A stretch of DNA of 36,443 nt from a virus. Below the pieces are notes generated by a model that was given only the letters and a program-made list of their open reading frames with translations, did not search any database and was not told the origin of the DNA. This document shows positions 22,763 to 30,404 of this stretch, in pieces. The translations under genes and the position numbers were made by a program. Within the stretch, counting starts at the first letter, position 1, and every line of letters starts with the position of its first letter. Location of the stretch: IMG/VR virus record IMGVR_UViG_3300027793_002909, positions 1 to 36,443 of that record; one strand, 5' to 3'.

Positions 22763-23223
22763 GCAACGACCGCGGCGCCGGAGACGGGCCGCGGGAGATT
22801 TGTGGCATGGCCTGGCTAGGCGGGGCACGGCCAGGTGGAGCATGGAGCCCACAGCGGCGGAGACGCCGGGCGTGGGCATTTGGGGTTCGGTATGGCGAGG
22901 TATGGCGAGGTACGGCCGGGCCTGGCGAGGTATGGAGCCCACGGCGGTGGAGACGCCGAGCGTGGGCATTTGCGGTCTGGCGGGGTTTGGCCGGGTTTGG
23001 TGAGGTCTGGCCGGGTCTGGCAAGGCATGGAGCCCACGGCGGCGGAGACGCCGGGCGTGGGCATTTGAGGTGAGGCATGGCGTGGCGTGGCAAGGCATGG
23101 CCTGGCGGGGCACGGAGCCCGGCGCCGTGGAGACACGGTGGCGGGCCTTTCAGCGGGGCGGGCGGGGCGGCAGCCCCGCCACAGTGGACCAGGACGACAA
23201 CCACGATCGCAAGGAACGACACG
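22763..23223 (+). ncRNA. gene-free region with GG-phased repeat array and four GAGA-loop hairpins
   Basis: Four related hairpins, at 22847-22877, 22937-22967, 23032-23062 and 23117-23146, have an outer GCCCAC(G)/(C)GTGGGC stem (GCCCG/CGGGC in the last) and an inner stem closed by a GAGA tetraloop. Between and before them, GG recurs every 5 nt (GGNNN): 22804-22845, 22884-22935, 22974-23030 and 23069-23115. All GG doublets fall on the same 5-nt register, because each hairpin block spans exactly 40 nt from GG to GG and the unit lengths are 90, 95 and 85 nt. Stem changes are compensated (inner CGGTG with a G-U pair; CCGTG/CACGG in the fourth). An ORF can be read through (22759-23073), but the 5-nt period does not suit coding. 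Most likely a structured RNA or DNA control element. Confidence 0.6.
23141..23188 (+). repeat. 47-48 nt repeated hairpin element, copy 1
   Basis: GCGGGCCTTT, then AGCGGGGC, then the 8-bp hairpin GGCGGGGC-GGCA-GCCCCGCC (23161-23180) and ACAGTGGA. An almost identical copy is at 25741-25787. Each copy is preceded by a GC-rich hairpin ending GGCGGGC and followed 25-35 bases later by an early gene. Two consecutive hairpins upstream of a gene suggest a transcript-borne control signal. Confidence 0.7.
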
Positions 23224-23781
23224 ATGAGCAGCGACACGGCAGAGATCAGACAGCGGGCAACCAAGATCGAAGTGCGAACCGCACAGCAGGCCGCACCGCC
23301 GGTGCCGGCGGCCAGGACCAGGTACCACAAGCCGCCGTCTGACGTGGTGATCGCGGCGCGGACGCTGAAGCCGGGGCAGTGGTTCGAGCGGCTGGGCGTG
23401 GAGCGGGTGGGTGGCTGGACGGTGATGGACCGGCGGATCGCGCTGCAGACGGCTGGCGCGATGAACGGCAGCCTGCGGGTGGGCAAGGTGAAGGCGGCGG
23501 CGTATGCCGCCCAGGGCGGGCAAACGGGTGCGGAGTGGCGGGTGGTGGTGGTGTACTCGGACAACCCGGGCAAGGTGCCCGACGGCATGGGTACGGCGCC
23601 GGTGAAGGCGGCGGGGGGTGCGGTGGGTGCGGAGCTGGCGGTGCGGAGCGACGCGGAGAAGGCCGCGGAGCGGGCACGGCTGGAGAGGAAGCTGAGCGGG
23701 CGTGGGCCTGTGGCGGGGTTTGACAGCCCGGGCAAGAGCGGGCGGGCACGGGCGATTCGCAACACCGAGAGCGAGGAGTAA
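23224..23781 (+). CDS. early protein, unknown function
   Basis: Start at ATG 23224 preceded by AAGGA; the frame upstream runs through the hairpin element and is rejected. The 185-residue protein has a polar N-terminus, a central globular part with VVIAARTLKPGQWFERLGVE and WRVVVVYSDNPGKVPDG, and a highly charged helical end (DAEKAAERARLERKLSGRG). The segment ARTLKPG resembles ARTLKPAW in the protein at 25813, and both genes follow the same repeated hairpin element, so they may be functionally linked. No family recognised. Confidence 0.55.
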   Translation: MSSDTAEIRQRATKIEVRTAQQAAPPVPAARTRYHKPPSDVVIAARTLKPGQWFERLGVERVGGWTVMDRRIALQTAGAMNGSLRVGKVKAAAYAAQGGQTGAEWRVVVVYSDNPGKVPDGMGTAPVKAAGGAVGAELAVRSDAEKAAERARLERKLSGRGPVAGFDSPGKSGRARAIRNTESEE

Positions 23782-23784
23782 GCC

Positions 23785-24051
23785 ATGGGCGAGCAGACAC
23801 GTGAGGCGTTGGAGGCGGTGCGGACGGACCTGGGCGAGATGCTGCGGGAGAGCGAGCGGCAGCGGCGGCGGGTGCGTGATGAGGTGCTGCGGTTGGCGTG
23901 GGACCTGGGCATGGATCACAATGACCCGGTGCTGCTGCGGGTGGCGGATCTTTCGATTCTGGATCTGGTGATGGTGGTGCGTGGCTGGGCGCAGGCCCAG
24001 CGGGAGCGGCGCGAGCGGGCCGAGCAGGCGGCGGCGGGAGGTGCGGCATGA
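23785..24051 (+). CDS. small helical early protein
   Basis: An 88-residue, almost fully helical protein (ATG 23785, GAGGAG at 23773). Charged heptads in residues 1-35 (TREALEAVRTDLGEMLRESERQRRR), an acidic-hydrophobic centre (LADLSILDLVMVVRGWAQAQ) and an Arg/Glu/Ala tail. It has no metal or nucleotide motif. The stop overlaps the next ATG (ATGA), so it is translationally coupled to the following genes. Function unknown. Confidence 0.5.
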   Translation: MGEQTREALEAVRTDLGEMLRESERQRRRVRDEVLRLAWDLGMDHNDPVLLRVADLSILDLVMVVRGWAQAQRERRERAEQAAAGGAA

Positions 24052-24341
24052 GCGGCGCCCTGGCGTATGGGATGGATGTGGTGACCGGCCGCGGGTATGG
24101 CGTGGTGGTCGGCTGCCGCGGGGAGCTGGTGGTGCTGGTGGCGGAATCGGCCACCGGCCGCGAGGGGGATGCGATCGAGGTGTTGGCCCTGAACCCGGAC
24201 CTGGCGGAGGCGATGGCCAAGCGGCTGGCGGAGGCGGCCCACAGCGCCCGGGCGGCGGCGAAGCGGAACGCGGCGGTGGGCGAGCACGCCCAGCCGGGCA
24301 CGGGGAGCAGGCGTGGGGGCGGTTCGGGAGGACTGTCATGA
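24048..24341 (+). CDS. small early protein, unknown
   Basis: A 97-residue protein from ATG 24048 with a strong GGAGGTG upstream. The first 55 residues are beta-like (VVTGRGYGVVVGCRGELVVLVAES), then a helix (DLAEAMAKRLAEAAHSARAAAKRNAA), and a Gly/Ser-rich tail. It overlaps the next start. No known family. Confidence 0.5.
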   Translation: MSGALAYGMDVVTGRGYGVVVGCRGELVVLVAESATGREGDAIEVLALNPDLAEAMAKRLAEAAHSARAAAKRNAAVGEHAQPGTGSRRGGGSGGLS

Positions 24342-24454
24342 TGGATGTGCTGATCGGAGCGGTGCAGGCGGTGGTGGGTGCGGCGGCGCTGCTGGCGTTG
24401 GCGGTGGCGGTGTTTGGGATGTGGGTGCTGGAGGATGAGCGGGGTGGGGCATGA
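24338..24454 (+). CDS. 38-residue single-TM protein
   Basis: ATG 24338 overlaps the preceding stop (ATGA), and its own stop overlaps ATG 24451, a packed arrangement that supports translation. The product is almost only a membrane helix (AVVGAAALLALAVAVFGMWVL) with an acidic C-terminus (EDERGGA). Phage proteins of this type include small holin-like and host-membrane modulators; nothing more specific can be said. Confidence 0.5.
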   Translation: MMDVLIGAVQAVVGAAALLALAVAVFGMWVLEDERGGA

Positions 24455-24708
24455 GCGAGTGGCGCACATTCCTCTGCAAGCAAACCGGCGGCGACTACCT
24501 GCACGCGGTGCGCATTTTTAGGTACCGGGGAACGTGGGCGTTCAAGGATGTGGGCGGTTGGAGTTGGACGATGGAATGGGGGTTTCGGTCGGCGTTGGCC
24601 GCCATTCGCGCTGCGGGTCGGTGGCACAAACCGGACAAGATGCTGCGACCGACACCGGACCAACGCAGCCTGGACTGGCGGCGGAACAGAAGGCGAGGTG
24701 GGGCATGA
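24451..24708 (+). CDS. small early protein, unknown
   Basis: An 85-residue protein (ATG 24451) rich in Trp and Arg (WRTFLCKQTGGDYLHAVRIF, GTWAFKDVGGWSWTMEWGF), suggesting a compact beta sheet, followed by a basic helix and an RRNRRRGG end. Overlaps both neighbours by ATGA. Low codon bias compared with flanking genes (more A/T at third positions). Function unknown. Confidence 0.5.
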   Translation: MSEWRTFLCKQTGGDYLHAVRIFRYRGTWAFKDVGGWSWTMEWGFRSALAAIRAAGRWHKPDKMLRPTPDQRSLDWRRNRRRGGA

Positions 24709-24977
24709 GCGACACGCTGAGCCTTGACCTGGTGGTGACGCGGAAGCCGCACCGGTGCTGGGGGTGCGTTGAGACGTTCCCCAAGGGCACGAAGATGTGG
24801 CGGCACGTTGGCAAGAGCGACGGCGTGCTGTTCAGCACGTATGCCTGCGAGCCGTGCCAGGCGGAGATGAATGAGGCGTGCAGGCGGGACCCGTACCTGG
24901 CGGATGAAGGGTTTGACCAGGGCTGCGTGCGGGACTGGCGGGCGGAGGCGGAGCGGCAGGTAGGAGGTGGAACATGA
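24705..24977 (+). CDS. zinc-ribbon-like early protein
   Basis: Start at ATG 24705, overlapping the previous stop. The 90-residue protein has C18-x2-C21 (HRCWGCVETFPKGTKMW) and C48-x2-C51 (YACEPCQAEM), the four-cysteine arrangement of a treble-clef or ribbon zinc site, then an acidic helix. Such proteins are common in phage early regions and may bind nucleic acid or host proteins. It belongs to the packed operon 23224-25631. Confidence 0.6.
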   Translation: MSDTLSLDLVVTRKPHRCWGCVETFPKGTKMWRHVGKSDGVLFSTYACEPCQAEMNEACRRDPYLADEGFDQGCVRDWRAEAERQVGGGT

Positions 24978-25267
24978 GCGGGCGACGGTTTACCACGTGG
25001 GACAGCGACCTGAAGAGCACGCGGTATTGGCGCCAGTGCTGGGCGGGGCGGCACAGCCCGCTGCGGGCGCTGCTGGAGAAGGGCGGGCATGAGGTGCCGC
25101 CGTTGCCGCCGGCCCACCTGGACTTGTCGGTGCCGGTGGAGGCCGAGCGGCTGGTGCGTGAGGCCAAGGCCAAGGCGGCGGATGAGCGGCGGCAGCGGCG
25201 GCCGAGCACGGCGGTGCCGCGGAGCGTGAAGCGTGCGAGAGAGGAGCGGACCGATGGACTGGAGTGA
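24974..25267 (+). CDS. small basic early protein, unknown
   Basis: A 97-residue protein from ATG 24974 with AGGAGGTG upstream. N-terminal aromatic/basic part (RRFTTWDSDLKSTRYWRQCWAG) and a long charged helix (VEAERLVREAKAKAADERRQ). The composition would suit nucleic acid binding, but there is no specific motif. It overlaps the previous stop and the next start. Confidence 0.5.
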   Translation: MSGRRFTTWDSDLKSTRYWRQCWAGRHSPLRALLEKGGHEVPPLPPAHLDLSVPVEAERLVREAKAKAADERRQRRPSTAVPRSVKRAREERTDGLE

Positions 25268-25631
25268 TGTGTGCCTGGTGCTGGTGGGGGCGGTATCGGC
25301 CCTGATGACGCAGGATCTGTGGCGCTGGCTGCGGGACCGGCCCCGGCGATGGGCGACGGAGAACCCGAACCCGGCGCCGGATGGGGCGGCGCCGGTGACA
25401 AAGCGGCCCCCGTTTGGCCGCAACGGCAACCCTTCGGTGAATGAGGCACAGTGGGTGTCAGACGGGAAGGGCGGTGTGAGGTGGTTGGTGCCGGCTGAGC
25501 ATCGGCCGAAGGCGACGCCAGCGCCACCGGTAGCGCCACGCGACGCGCGGCGGTTTCCGTTGCTGCTGGGTTGGCCTGGGTGGGTTGCCATTCTGCGGTG
25601 GGATGAACGGGGTGACGGACCTGCGGCGTGA
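25254..25631 (+). CDS. early protein with N-terminal membrane segment
   Basis: Start at ATG 25254, 7 bases after GAGGAG (25241-25246), overlapping the preceding gene by 14 bases. The 125-residue protein has one hydrophobic segment near residues 5-18 (VCLVLVGAVSALMT) followed by Trp/Arg (LWRWLRDRPRRW) and a Pro-rich soluble part. Such a layout suggests a membrane-tethered cytoplasmic protein. Function unknown. It is the last gene before the second copy of the hairpin element. Confidence 0.5.
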   Translation: MDWSDVCLVLVGAVSALMTQDLWRWLRDRPRRWATENPNPAPDGAAPVTKRPPFGRNGNPSVNEAQWVSDGKGGVRWLVPAEHRPKATPAPPVAPRDARRFPLLLGWPGWVAILRWDERGDGPAA

Positions 25632-25812
25632 TCCTGGCCAGTGTTGCGGCCAGCGGCCCTTTTCGCGGGGGCCGGCACGCGGAACCACGGCGCGGGTGTG
25701 TTGCCCGCGACGGTGCCCGGCAGCGGTGACAGCGGCTGCGGCGGGCTTTGAGCGGGGCGGGCGGGGCGGCAGCCCCGCCACAGTGGAATACGAACACCAG
25801 AGGAGTCACACG
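25632..25812 (+). promoter_or_regulatory. multi-hairpin leader containing copy 2 of the repeated element
   Basis: No gene fits here. Visible hairpins: CGCGGG/CCCGCG (25691-25696 with 25704-25709), a GCCCG/CGGGC-based stem (25715-25719 with 25742-25746, inner GCAGC/GCTGC) followed by TTT, and the repeated 8-bp hairpin GGCGGGGC/GCCCCGCC (25760-25779) with ACAGTGGA after it. The last two correspond in order to the elements at 23117-23188. Position upstream of ATG 25813 suggests control of the replication genes. Confidence 0.55.
25741..25787 (+). repeat. 47-48 nt repeated hairpin element, copy 2
   Basis: Differs from copy 1 (23141-23188) only by one missing base and one substitution near GGGC(C)TTT(C/G)AG; the hairpin and the trailing CCACAGTGGA are identical. 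The gene start at 25813 follows 25 bases later. Confidence 0.7.
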
Positions 25813-27126
25813 ATGGCGAAGCGAAGCGGCGGAAAGAAGGGACCGAAGGCCAAGGACCTGCGGGAGGTGGGGCAGAAGGCGAAGGTGGCCACCGAGCGGC
25901 CGGCGATGGAGCCGGGGGAGTGGGTGGAGATCATGGTGGGCACGGCCCGGACACTGAAGCCGGCGTGGGTGTTGGATGTGTCCGGTTTGAGAGAGCGGAC
26001 GCTGGTGCAGGTGGTGTGGCCCAACTCGTGGGCGCATGATCCGGAGGACGATCGGGCGGCGTGGACCGGTGCCCAGTGGTTGCAGTTCAAGCAGCAGGTG
26101 CACACTGTCGGGCTGCGGGCGATGGAGGACCGCAGCCTGGTGCACCTGGGCAAGGTGCTGGAGGTGTGCGGGTTCAAGGATCAGGGCATCCCGCAAGAGA
26201 AGGCGGTGGAAGTGTGGCAGGAGCTGACGCGGCGTGGGCTGCGGAAGGATGAGGACGAAAAAGACGGCCCCGAGGAACCAGACGCGGGCGAGGACGACCA
26301 GGACGGCGGTGAGGCGGAGCCGGCCCAAGGCGATCGGACCGTTGGCGGCAAGATCTTGGAGGGGGCGGTGGAGGCGTTGGAGGCCAAGGCGGAGAAGGCG
26401 GAGGGCACCAAGCCGAGCGGCACGGTGCATGTGGAGATTGACAGGCCGATCGGGCGGCTGGTGGGCGAGCACGCGGACTTGCAGGGCGTGCGGCTGCTGC
26501 ATGACCCGAAGACCGAGGAGGCGTGGGCGCTGGCCAGCAACGGGGCGGTGATGGCGGCCATGCCGGTGATGATGACGCTGCCGGAGATTGGGGCGGCGCC
26601 GTGGGAGGCGGACGTGGTGCCCGGTGAGGCGGCGATGGGCAAGCCGGGCAAGCCGCGGGCGCTGGAGCTGCGGGCCGGGAGGCCGCAGGGGCTGTTCGAC
26701 ACGGGCGTGGCGTGGGTGAGCAGCCTGGAGAACCGGTGGTGGGGGACGTGGAAGCCGACCAGGGCGTGCTGGATGGCTGACGCCCTGCCCAACGTGCCGG
26801 CGAACGGCCAGGGCGTGGTGCCGGTGCGGCTGCGGGCCGAGCAGCTGGCGGACCTGGCCAAGGTGGTGGGCGATGAGCAGGGCGGCGTGACGCTGCTGCT
26901 GGATGTGGCCGAGCTGGGCAAGGCGCAGCCGGGCGTGGAGGGCGAGAAGGCCAAGGTGCGGGTGGGCGTGGTGGGCGAGAACGAGACGGGCGTGGGTGCG
27001 CCGGTGGGCGTGCTGATGATGGAGGTGCAGGGGAGCGGCGCGTGCAAGCGGTACTTGGAGAGCCACGGGCGGCTGCTGCGGCTGACCGCGGCCCCGCGCA
27101 ACCAGCTGACGGGCAAGATGGATTGA
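25813..27126 (+). CDS. replication-region protein with possible sliding-clamp-like C-terminal part
   Basis: Start at ATG 25813, 7 bases after AGAGGAG. The 437-residue protein has a Lys-rich start, an N-terminal domain (about 30-140) with ARTLKPAWVLDVSGLRER, a Glu/Asp-rich linker (about 145-175), then a C-terminal half with AWALASNGAVMAAMPVMM and later VPVRLRAEQLADLAKVVGDE, KVRVGVVGEN and VGVLMMEV. The order strand, helix (LADLAKVVG), strands, then GVLMM recalls the repeated fold of DNA sliding clamps found in some phages, and the next gene is a primase-helicase. The clamp idea is weak: no polymerase is visible in the window. Otherwise unknown. Confidence 0.45.
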   Translation: MAKRSGGKKGPKAKDLREVGQKAKVATERPAMEPGEWVEIMVGTARTLKPAWVLDVSGLRERTLVQVVWPNSWAHDPEDDRAAWTGAQWLQFKQQVHTVGLRAMEDRSLVHLGKVLEVCGFKDQGIPQEKAVEVWQELTRRGLRKDEDEKDGPEEPDAGEDDQDGGEAEPAQGDRTVGGKILEGAVEALEAKAEKAEGTKPSGTVHVEIDRPIGRLVGEHADLQGVRLLHDPKTEEAWALASNGAVMAAMPVMMTLPEIGAAPWEADVVPGEAAMGKPGKPRALELRAGRPQGLFDTGVAWVSSLENRWWGTWKPTRACWMADALPNVPANGQGVVPVRLRAEQLADLAKVVGDEQGGVTLLLDVAELGKAQPGVEGEKAKVRVGVVGENETGVGAPVGVLMMEVQGSGACKRYLESHGRLLRLTAAPRNQLTGKMD

Positions 27127-27224
27127 TGGCGGCGGGGTGGGCCTGCCGGGTGCGTGGAAACACGGCCGCGGCGGATTGGACGGAGTGGAGCGGGTAGGGA
27201 GCAGGGCGAGCAAGGACGCGAGCA

Positions 27225-30200
27225 ATGACCAGCGTGCGGCGACAGATTGGCGAGGGCGGGGCGGTGGCGCCGGGTGGTGGTGGTGGCACGCTGCGGCGGG
27301 GTGGCACGGGCCTGGATGCGGGCGTGGTGCGGGGGGCGGTGAACATCGCGGACGTGGCGGCCAAGATGCTGTGCATTCAGCTGAGCAAGGCGACCAACGG
27401 CGAGCTGGAGGGGCTGTGCCCGCTGCATGACGACCACAACCCGAGCTTTCGGATCAACGTGCGGAAGCAGCGGTGGTTCTGCAATAGCACGTGCGGCGGC
27501 GGGGATGTGTTCAACCTGGTGGAGAAGGTGCTGGGGGTGGACTTCCCGACGGCCCTGCGGCGGGTGGCGGAGTTTGCGGGGCTGGGGGGTGTGGCGGTGC
27601 CGGGGGACAACGCGGAGCTGACCATCGACCCGGCCAAGGCCGCGGAGGCGGAGCAGCGGGCACGGGAGGCGGAGGCCGAGCGGGAGCGAGATGAGGCCAA
27701 GCGGCGGCGGCGGGCGGTGCAAGCAGCGCAGAAGACCTGGGGGCGTGCGGCGGGCAACCGGGACCACGAGCACGTGCGGCGGTATGTGGAGGGGCGGGGC
27801 GTGCCGGTGGCGGCGCTGCCCGAGGGCAAGCTGCCGGCGAGCGTGGGGTATGTGGCGGACCTGCCGCTGCCCAGCAAGGACCAGGAGGAGGGCGCTGGTG
27901 AGCCGGGCGGGCCTGCGATCGCCCGGGGGCCGGCGGCGGTGCTGCGGTGGACCAAGCGCGTGGTGCACCCCGACGGGCGGCACGGCACGGTGGTGACGGG
28001 CGTGCAGCGGATCTATCTGGCCGAGCAGGGGGACGGCAAGCGGGCGGGGATGGCGGACCCGAAGGTGACGCTGGGGAGCGTGAGCCAGGGCGGGGGCATC
28101 AAGCTGAACCGGGCGACGGACGCCGAGGGCGTGACGCTGTGGGTGTGTGAAGGGCCGGAGACGGGCCTGGCGCTGCTGGCCGCGGTGGGCACGCTGCCGG
28201 GCGGGTGGGCGAGCAACGAGGTGTGGAGCCTGCTGGCGGCCCCGCAGGTGCGGCACCTGGCCCTGGGCAAGGTGCCGGAGGCCGAGCTGGGGCGGCGGGT
28301 GAGCCGGTTGGTGATCGCGGGGGACCTTGACAAGAGCCGAGCGGGGCAGAAGGCCGCGGCGGCGGGGGCGGCCACGGTGGCGGCGGAGCTGGCCCACGTG
28401 GGCCTGCGGGGGCTGTGCGAGGTGGCGGTGGCGTTGCCGGACCATGCGGCCGCGGGTGCGGAGCTGGTGGACGCGGACGGCAAGCCGGTGGCGGGGAAGA
28501 GCGTGGATTGGTTGGATGTGGTGGCACGGCATGGCGTGGCGGAGGCGGGGCGGCGGCTGGCGGATGCGGCGGCACGCGGGCCGGTGGCAGTGCCGGTGGG
28601 CGACGGCGAGGCGGAGGGGGCTGCGGGAGCGGGCGTGGCGGCGGTGAGCCAGGAGGACGCGGAGGCGGCCGCGGCGGCGGTGCTGGAGGCTGCGGCTGGG
28701 GACGGTGGTGGCTGGGGCGGTGGTGGTGACCAGGACGCGGGTGGGTGGGACGAGCGGAGGGACCCGGAGGGGCGGCCGATTCTGGACGACGACCGAACGC
28801 TGAAGGCGAGGAGCATGCTGCGGATGCGGTTTGCGCCGTGCCGAGCGAACGACCTGCTGCCCGCGGAGGTGGACGGCGCGTGGCGTGTGCAGTGCTACCA
28901 GAGCCTGTGGTACATCTGGCACCGTGACGCGAAGGGCGGCACGCGATGGGTGCCGATCAGCCAGGACCAGATGCACGCCATGGCCACGGCGACATTCGCG
29001 CAGTGCGTGACGTGGCAAAAGCGGCGGTTTCGGCCTGCGGCGCTGGCGGCGAGCGGCGTGGACGGGGTTCTGAAGGCCGCAGTGTATTACGTGGACGCCG
29101 GCGTGAGCCCGGAAGACCTGCCGCGATGGCTGCCGGCTGCTGCGGGACAGGACGGGCGGCCGTCATGGCGTTCACCCTTGGACACCAAGCCAACGGACGA
29201 GGACCGCGACCGCGACGTGATTGCTGTGATGAACGGACTGGTGCACGTGCGGGATTTCTTGGAGGGCAGGCCGCAGGTGAGGCCCCACACCAGCCGTTGG
29301 TTTAACACGGTGTGCCTTCCCTTCACGATCGCGCCGGAGCGGCTGGCGACGGTTGCCAACGAGGACGGCGAGGACCTGGAGACGGTGTGGCGTGAGGTAT
29401 GCCCGCGGTGGATGGCGTTTCTGGCCGAAACGTTCGGGGCTGAGAGCCAGTGCATTGAGGCACTGCAGCGGTGGTTCGGCTACTGCCTGACCGCTGACAC
29501 CAGCCACCAGAAGGTGTTGTATTTGCAGGGTCTTCCGGGCACGGGCAAGGGAACGATCCGGGAGGTGCTCACGTGCATCCTGGGCGAGCAGAACGTGCAC
29601 AACGCCACGATGGACGAGCTGGCCGGGCGGTTCGACGTTGCGCCCATGGTCGGCAAAGCCGCGGTGGTGATCCCCGAGATTGAGATGGATTCAAAGACGA
29701 GCAAGGCGGCGGCGCTGACCCGGCTCAAGAGCATCACCGGCGGCGATCCCCAATCGGTGGAGCGGAAGCACCGCGAGCGGATCGGCCACGTGCGGATCCG
29801 GGCCAAGTTCATGTTGACCCCGAATACCGAGCCGAACCTGCCCGACAGCTCCGCGGCGTTGATCAGGCGGCTGATTGTGGTGCCGATGGGGAGGCCGCCG
29901 GCGAAGGTGGACCCCACGCTGCCCGAGCAGTTGAAGGCGGAGGCCACCGGGATCTTGTTGTGGGCGCTGGTGGGCCTGCGGAGGGTGCGCACCGCGGGCG
30001 GCCTGCTGCAGCCCGAAGAAGGGCGGCGCATGCTGGAGCAGATGCGGCGGAACATGAGCCCGGTGCGGGCGTTCGTCGATGACTGGTGTGTGCTGGGCCC
30101 AGGCGAGAGCTGCGATTGTGCTGTGCTGCGTGACGGATTCGGCGTGTACTGCGAGCGTGAGCTGGGGACAGATCGGTGGTCGGCGCCGGCGTTTGGCCGT

Positions 30201-30404
30201 GCGTTGATGGCTGCCGTCGGCGGCGTGCAGCATGACCGAGAGGGCACCGGCGAGCGGGCGTGGGTCTACACTGGCATCCGCCCGCTGCTGGCGGGCGAGG
30301 ACCGGGCGGAACCTTGCAAGAATGTGCACGTTAGGGTGGGGGTGACGTTCCCCGGCCCCGTTTGGGGTGAGAGTTCGGCATCCGAAACTAGCACGATCTT
30401 CTAG
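27225..30404 (+). CDS. primase-helicase (CHC2 zinc finger, Toprim, SF3/D5-like ATPase)
   Basis: A 1059-residue fusion. Residues 65-90 form a DnaG-type zinc site C65-x2-H68-x17-C86-x3-C90 (CPLHDDHNPSF ... CNSTCGGGDVF). A Toprim-like domain follows with Glu309 (VCEGPET) and Asp367-x-Asp369 (AGDLDKS). A Gly/Ala-rich linker (about 460-515) leads to a helicase of the D5/SF3 kind: Walker A GLPGTGKGT at 769-777, Walker B-like VVIPEIE near 815-821, and KFMLTPNTEPNLPDSSAALIRRL with the sensor Asn and arginine finger. It would prime and unwind DNA at the phage origin. The start at ATG 27225 has AAGGA upstream. It is the only replication enzyme recognised in the window. Confidence 0.85.
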   Translation: MTSVRRQIGEGGAVAPGGGGGTLRRGGTGLDAGVVRGAVNIADVAAKMLCIQLSKATNGELEGLCPLHDDHNPSFRINVRKQRWFCNSTCGGGDVFNLVEKVLGVDFPTALRRVAEFAGLGGVAVPGDNAELTIDPAKAAEAEQRAREAEAERERDEAKRRRRAVQAAQKTWGRAAGNRDHEHVRRYVEGRGVPVAALPEGKLPASVGYVADLPLPSKDQEEGAGEPGGPAIARGPAAVLRWTKRVVHPDGRHGTVVTGVQRIYLAEQGDGKRAGMADPKVTLGSVSQGGGIKLNRATDAEGVTLWVCEGPETGLALLAAVGTLPGGWASNEVWSLLAAPQVRHLALGKVPEAELGRRVSRLVIAGDLDKSRAGQKAAAAGAATVAAELAHVGLRGLCEVAVALPDHAAAGAELVDADGKPVAGKSVDWLDVVARHGVAEAGRRLADAAARGPVAVPVGDGEAEGAAGAGVAAVSQEDAEAAAAAVLEAAAGDGGGWGGGGDQDAGGWDERRDPEGRPILDDDRTLKARSMLRMRFAPCRANDLLPAEVDGAWRVQCYQSLWYIWHRDAKGGTRWVPISQDQMHAMATATFAQCVTWQKRRFRPAALAASGVDGVLKAAVYYVDAGVSPEDLPRWLPAAAGQDGRPSWRSPLDTKPTDEDRDRDVIAVMNGLVHVRDFLEGRPQVRPHTSRWFNTVCLPFTIAPERLATVANEDGEDLETVWREVCPRWMAFLAETFGAESQCIEALQRWFGYCLTADTSHQKVLYLQGLPGTGKGTIREVLTCILGEQNVHNATMDELAGRFDVAPMVGKAAVVIPEIEMDSKTSKAAALTRLKSITGGDPQSVERKHRERIGHVRIRAKFMLTPNTEPNLPDSSAALIRRLIVVPMGRPPAKVDPTLPEQLKAEATGILLWALVGLRRVRTAGGLLQPEEGRRMLEQMRRNMSPVRAFVDDWCVLGPGESCDCAVLRDGFGVYCERELGTDRWSAPAFGRALMAAVGGVQHDREGTGERAWVYTGIRPLLAGEDRAEPCKNVHVRVGVTFPGPVWGESSASETSTIF

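Noticed and set aside
22759-23073. Open frame of ~104 codons through the repeat array (GTG overlapping the previous stop)
   Set aside because: The 5-nt GG period and hairpin covariation do not follow codon structure, and the product is Trp/Arg/Gly low complexity; treated as non-coding, though translation is not excluded.
22847-23146. CRISPR-like array (repeats of ~31 nt with spacers of ~60 nt)
   Set aside because: The spacers are themselves made of GGNNN repeats and are similar to one another, there are only four units with diverging ends, and no cas genes are present.
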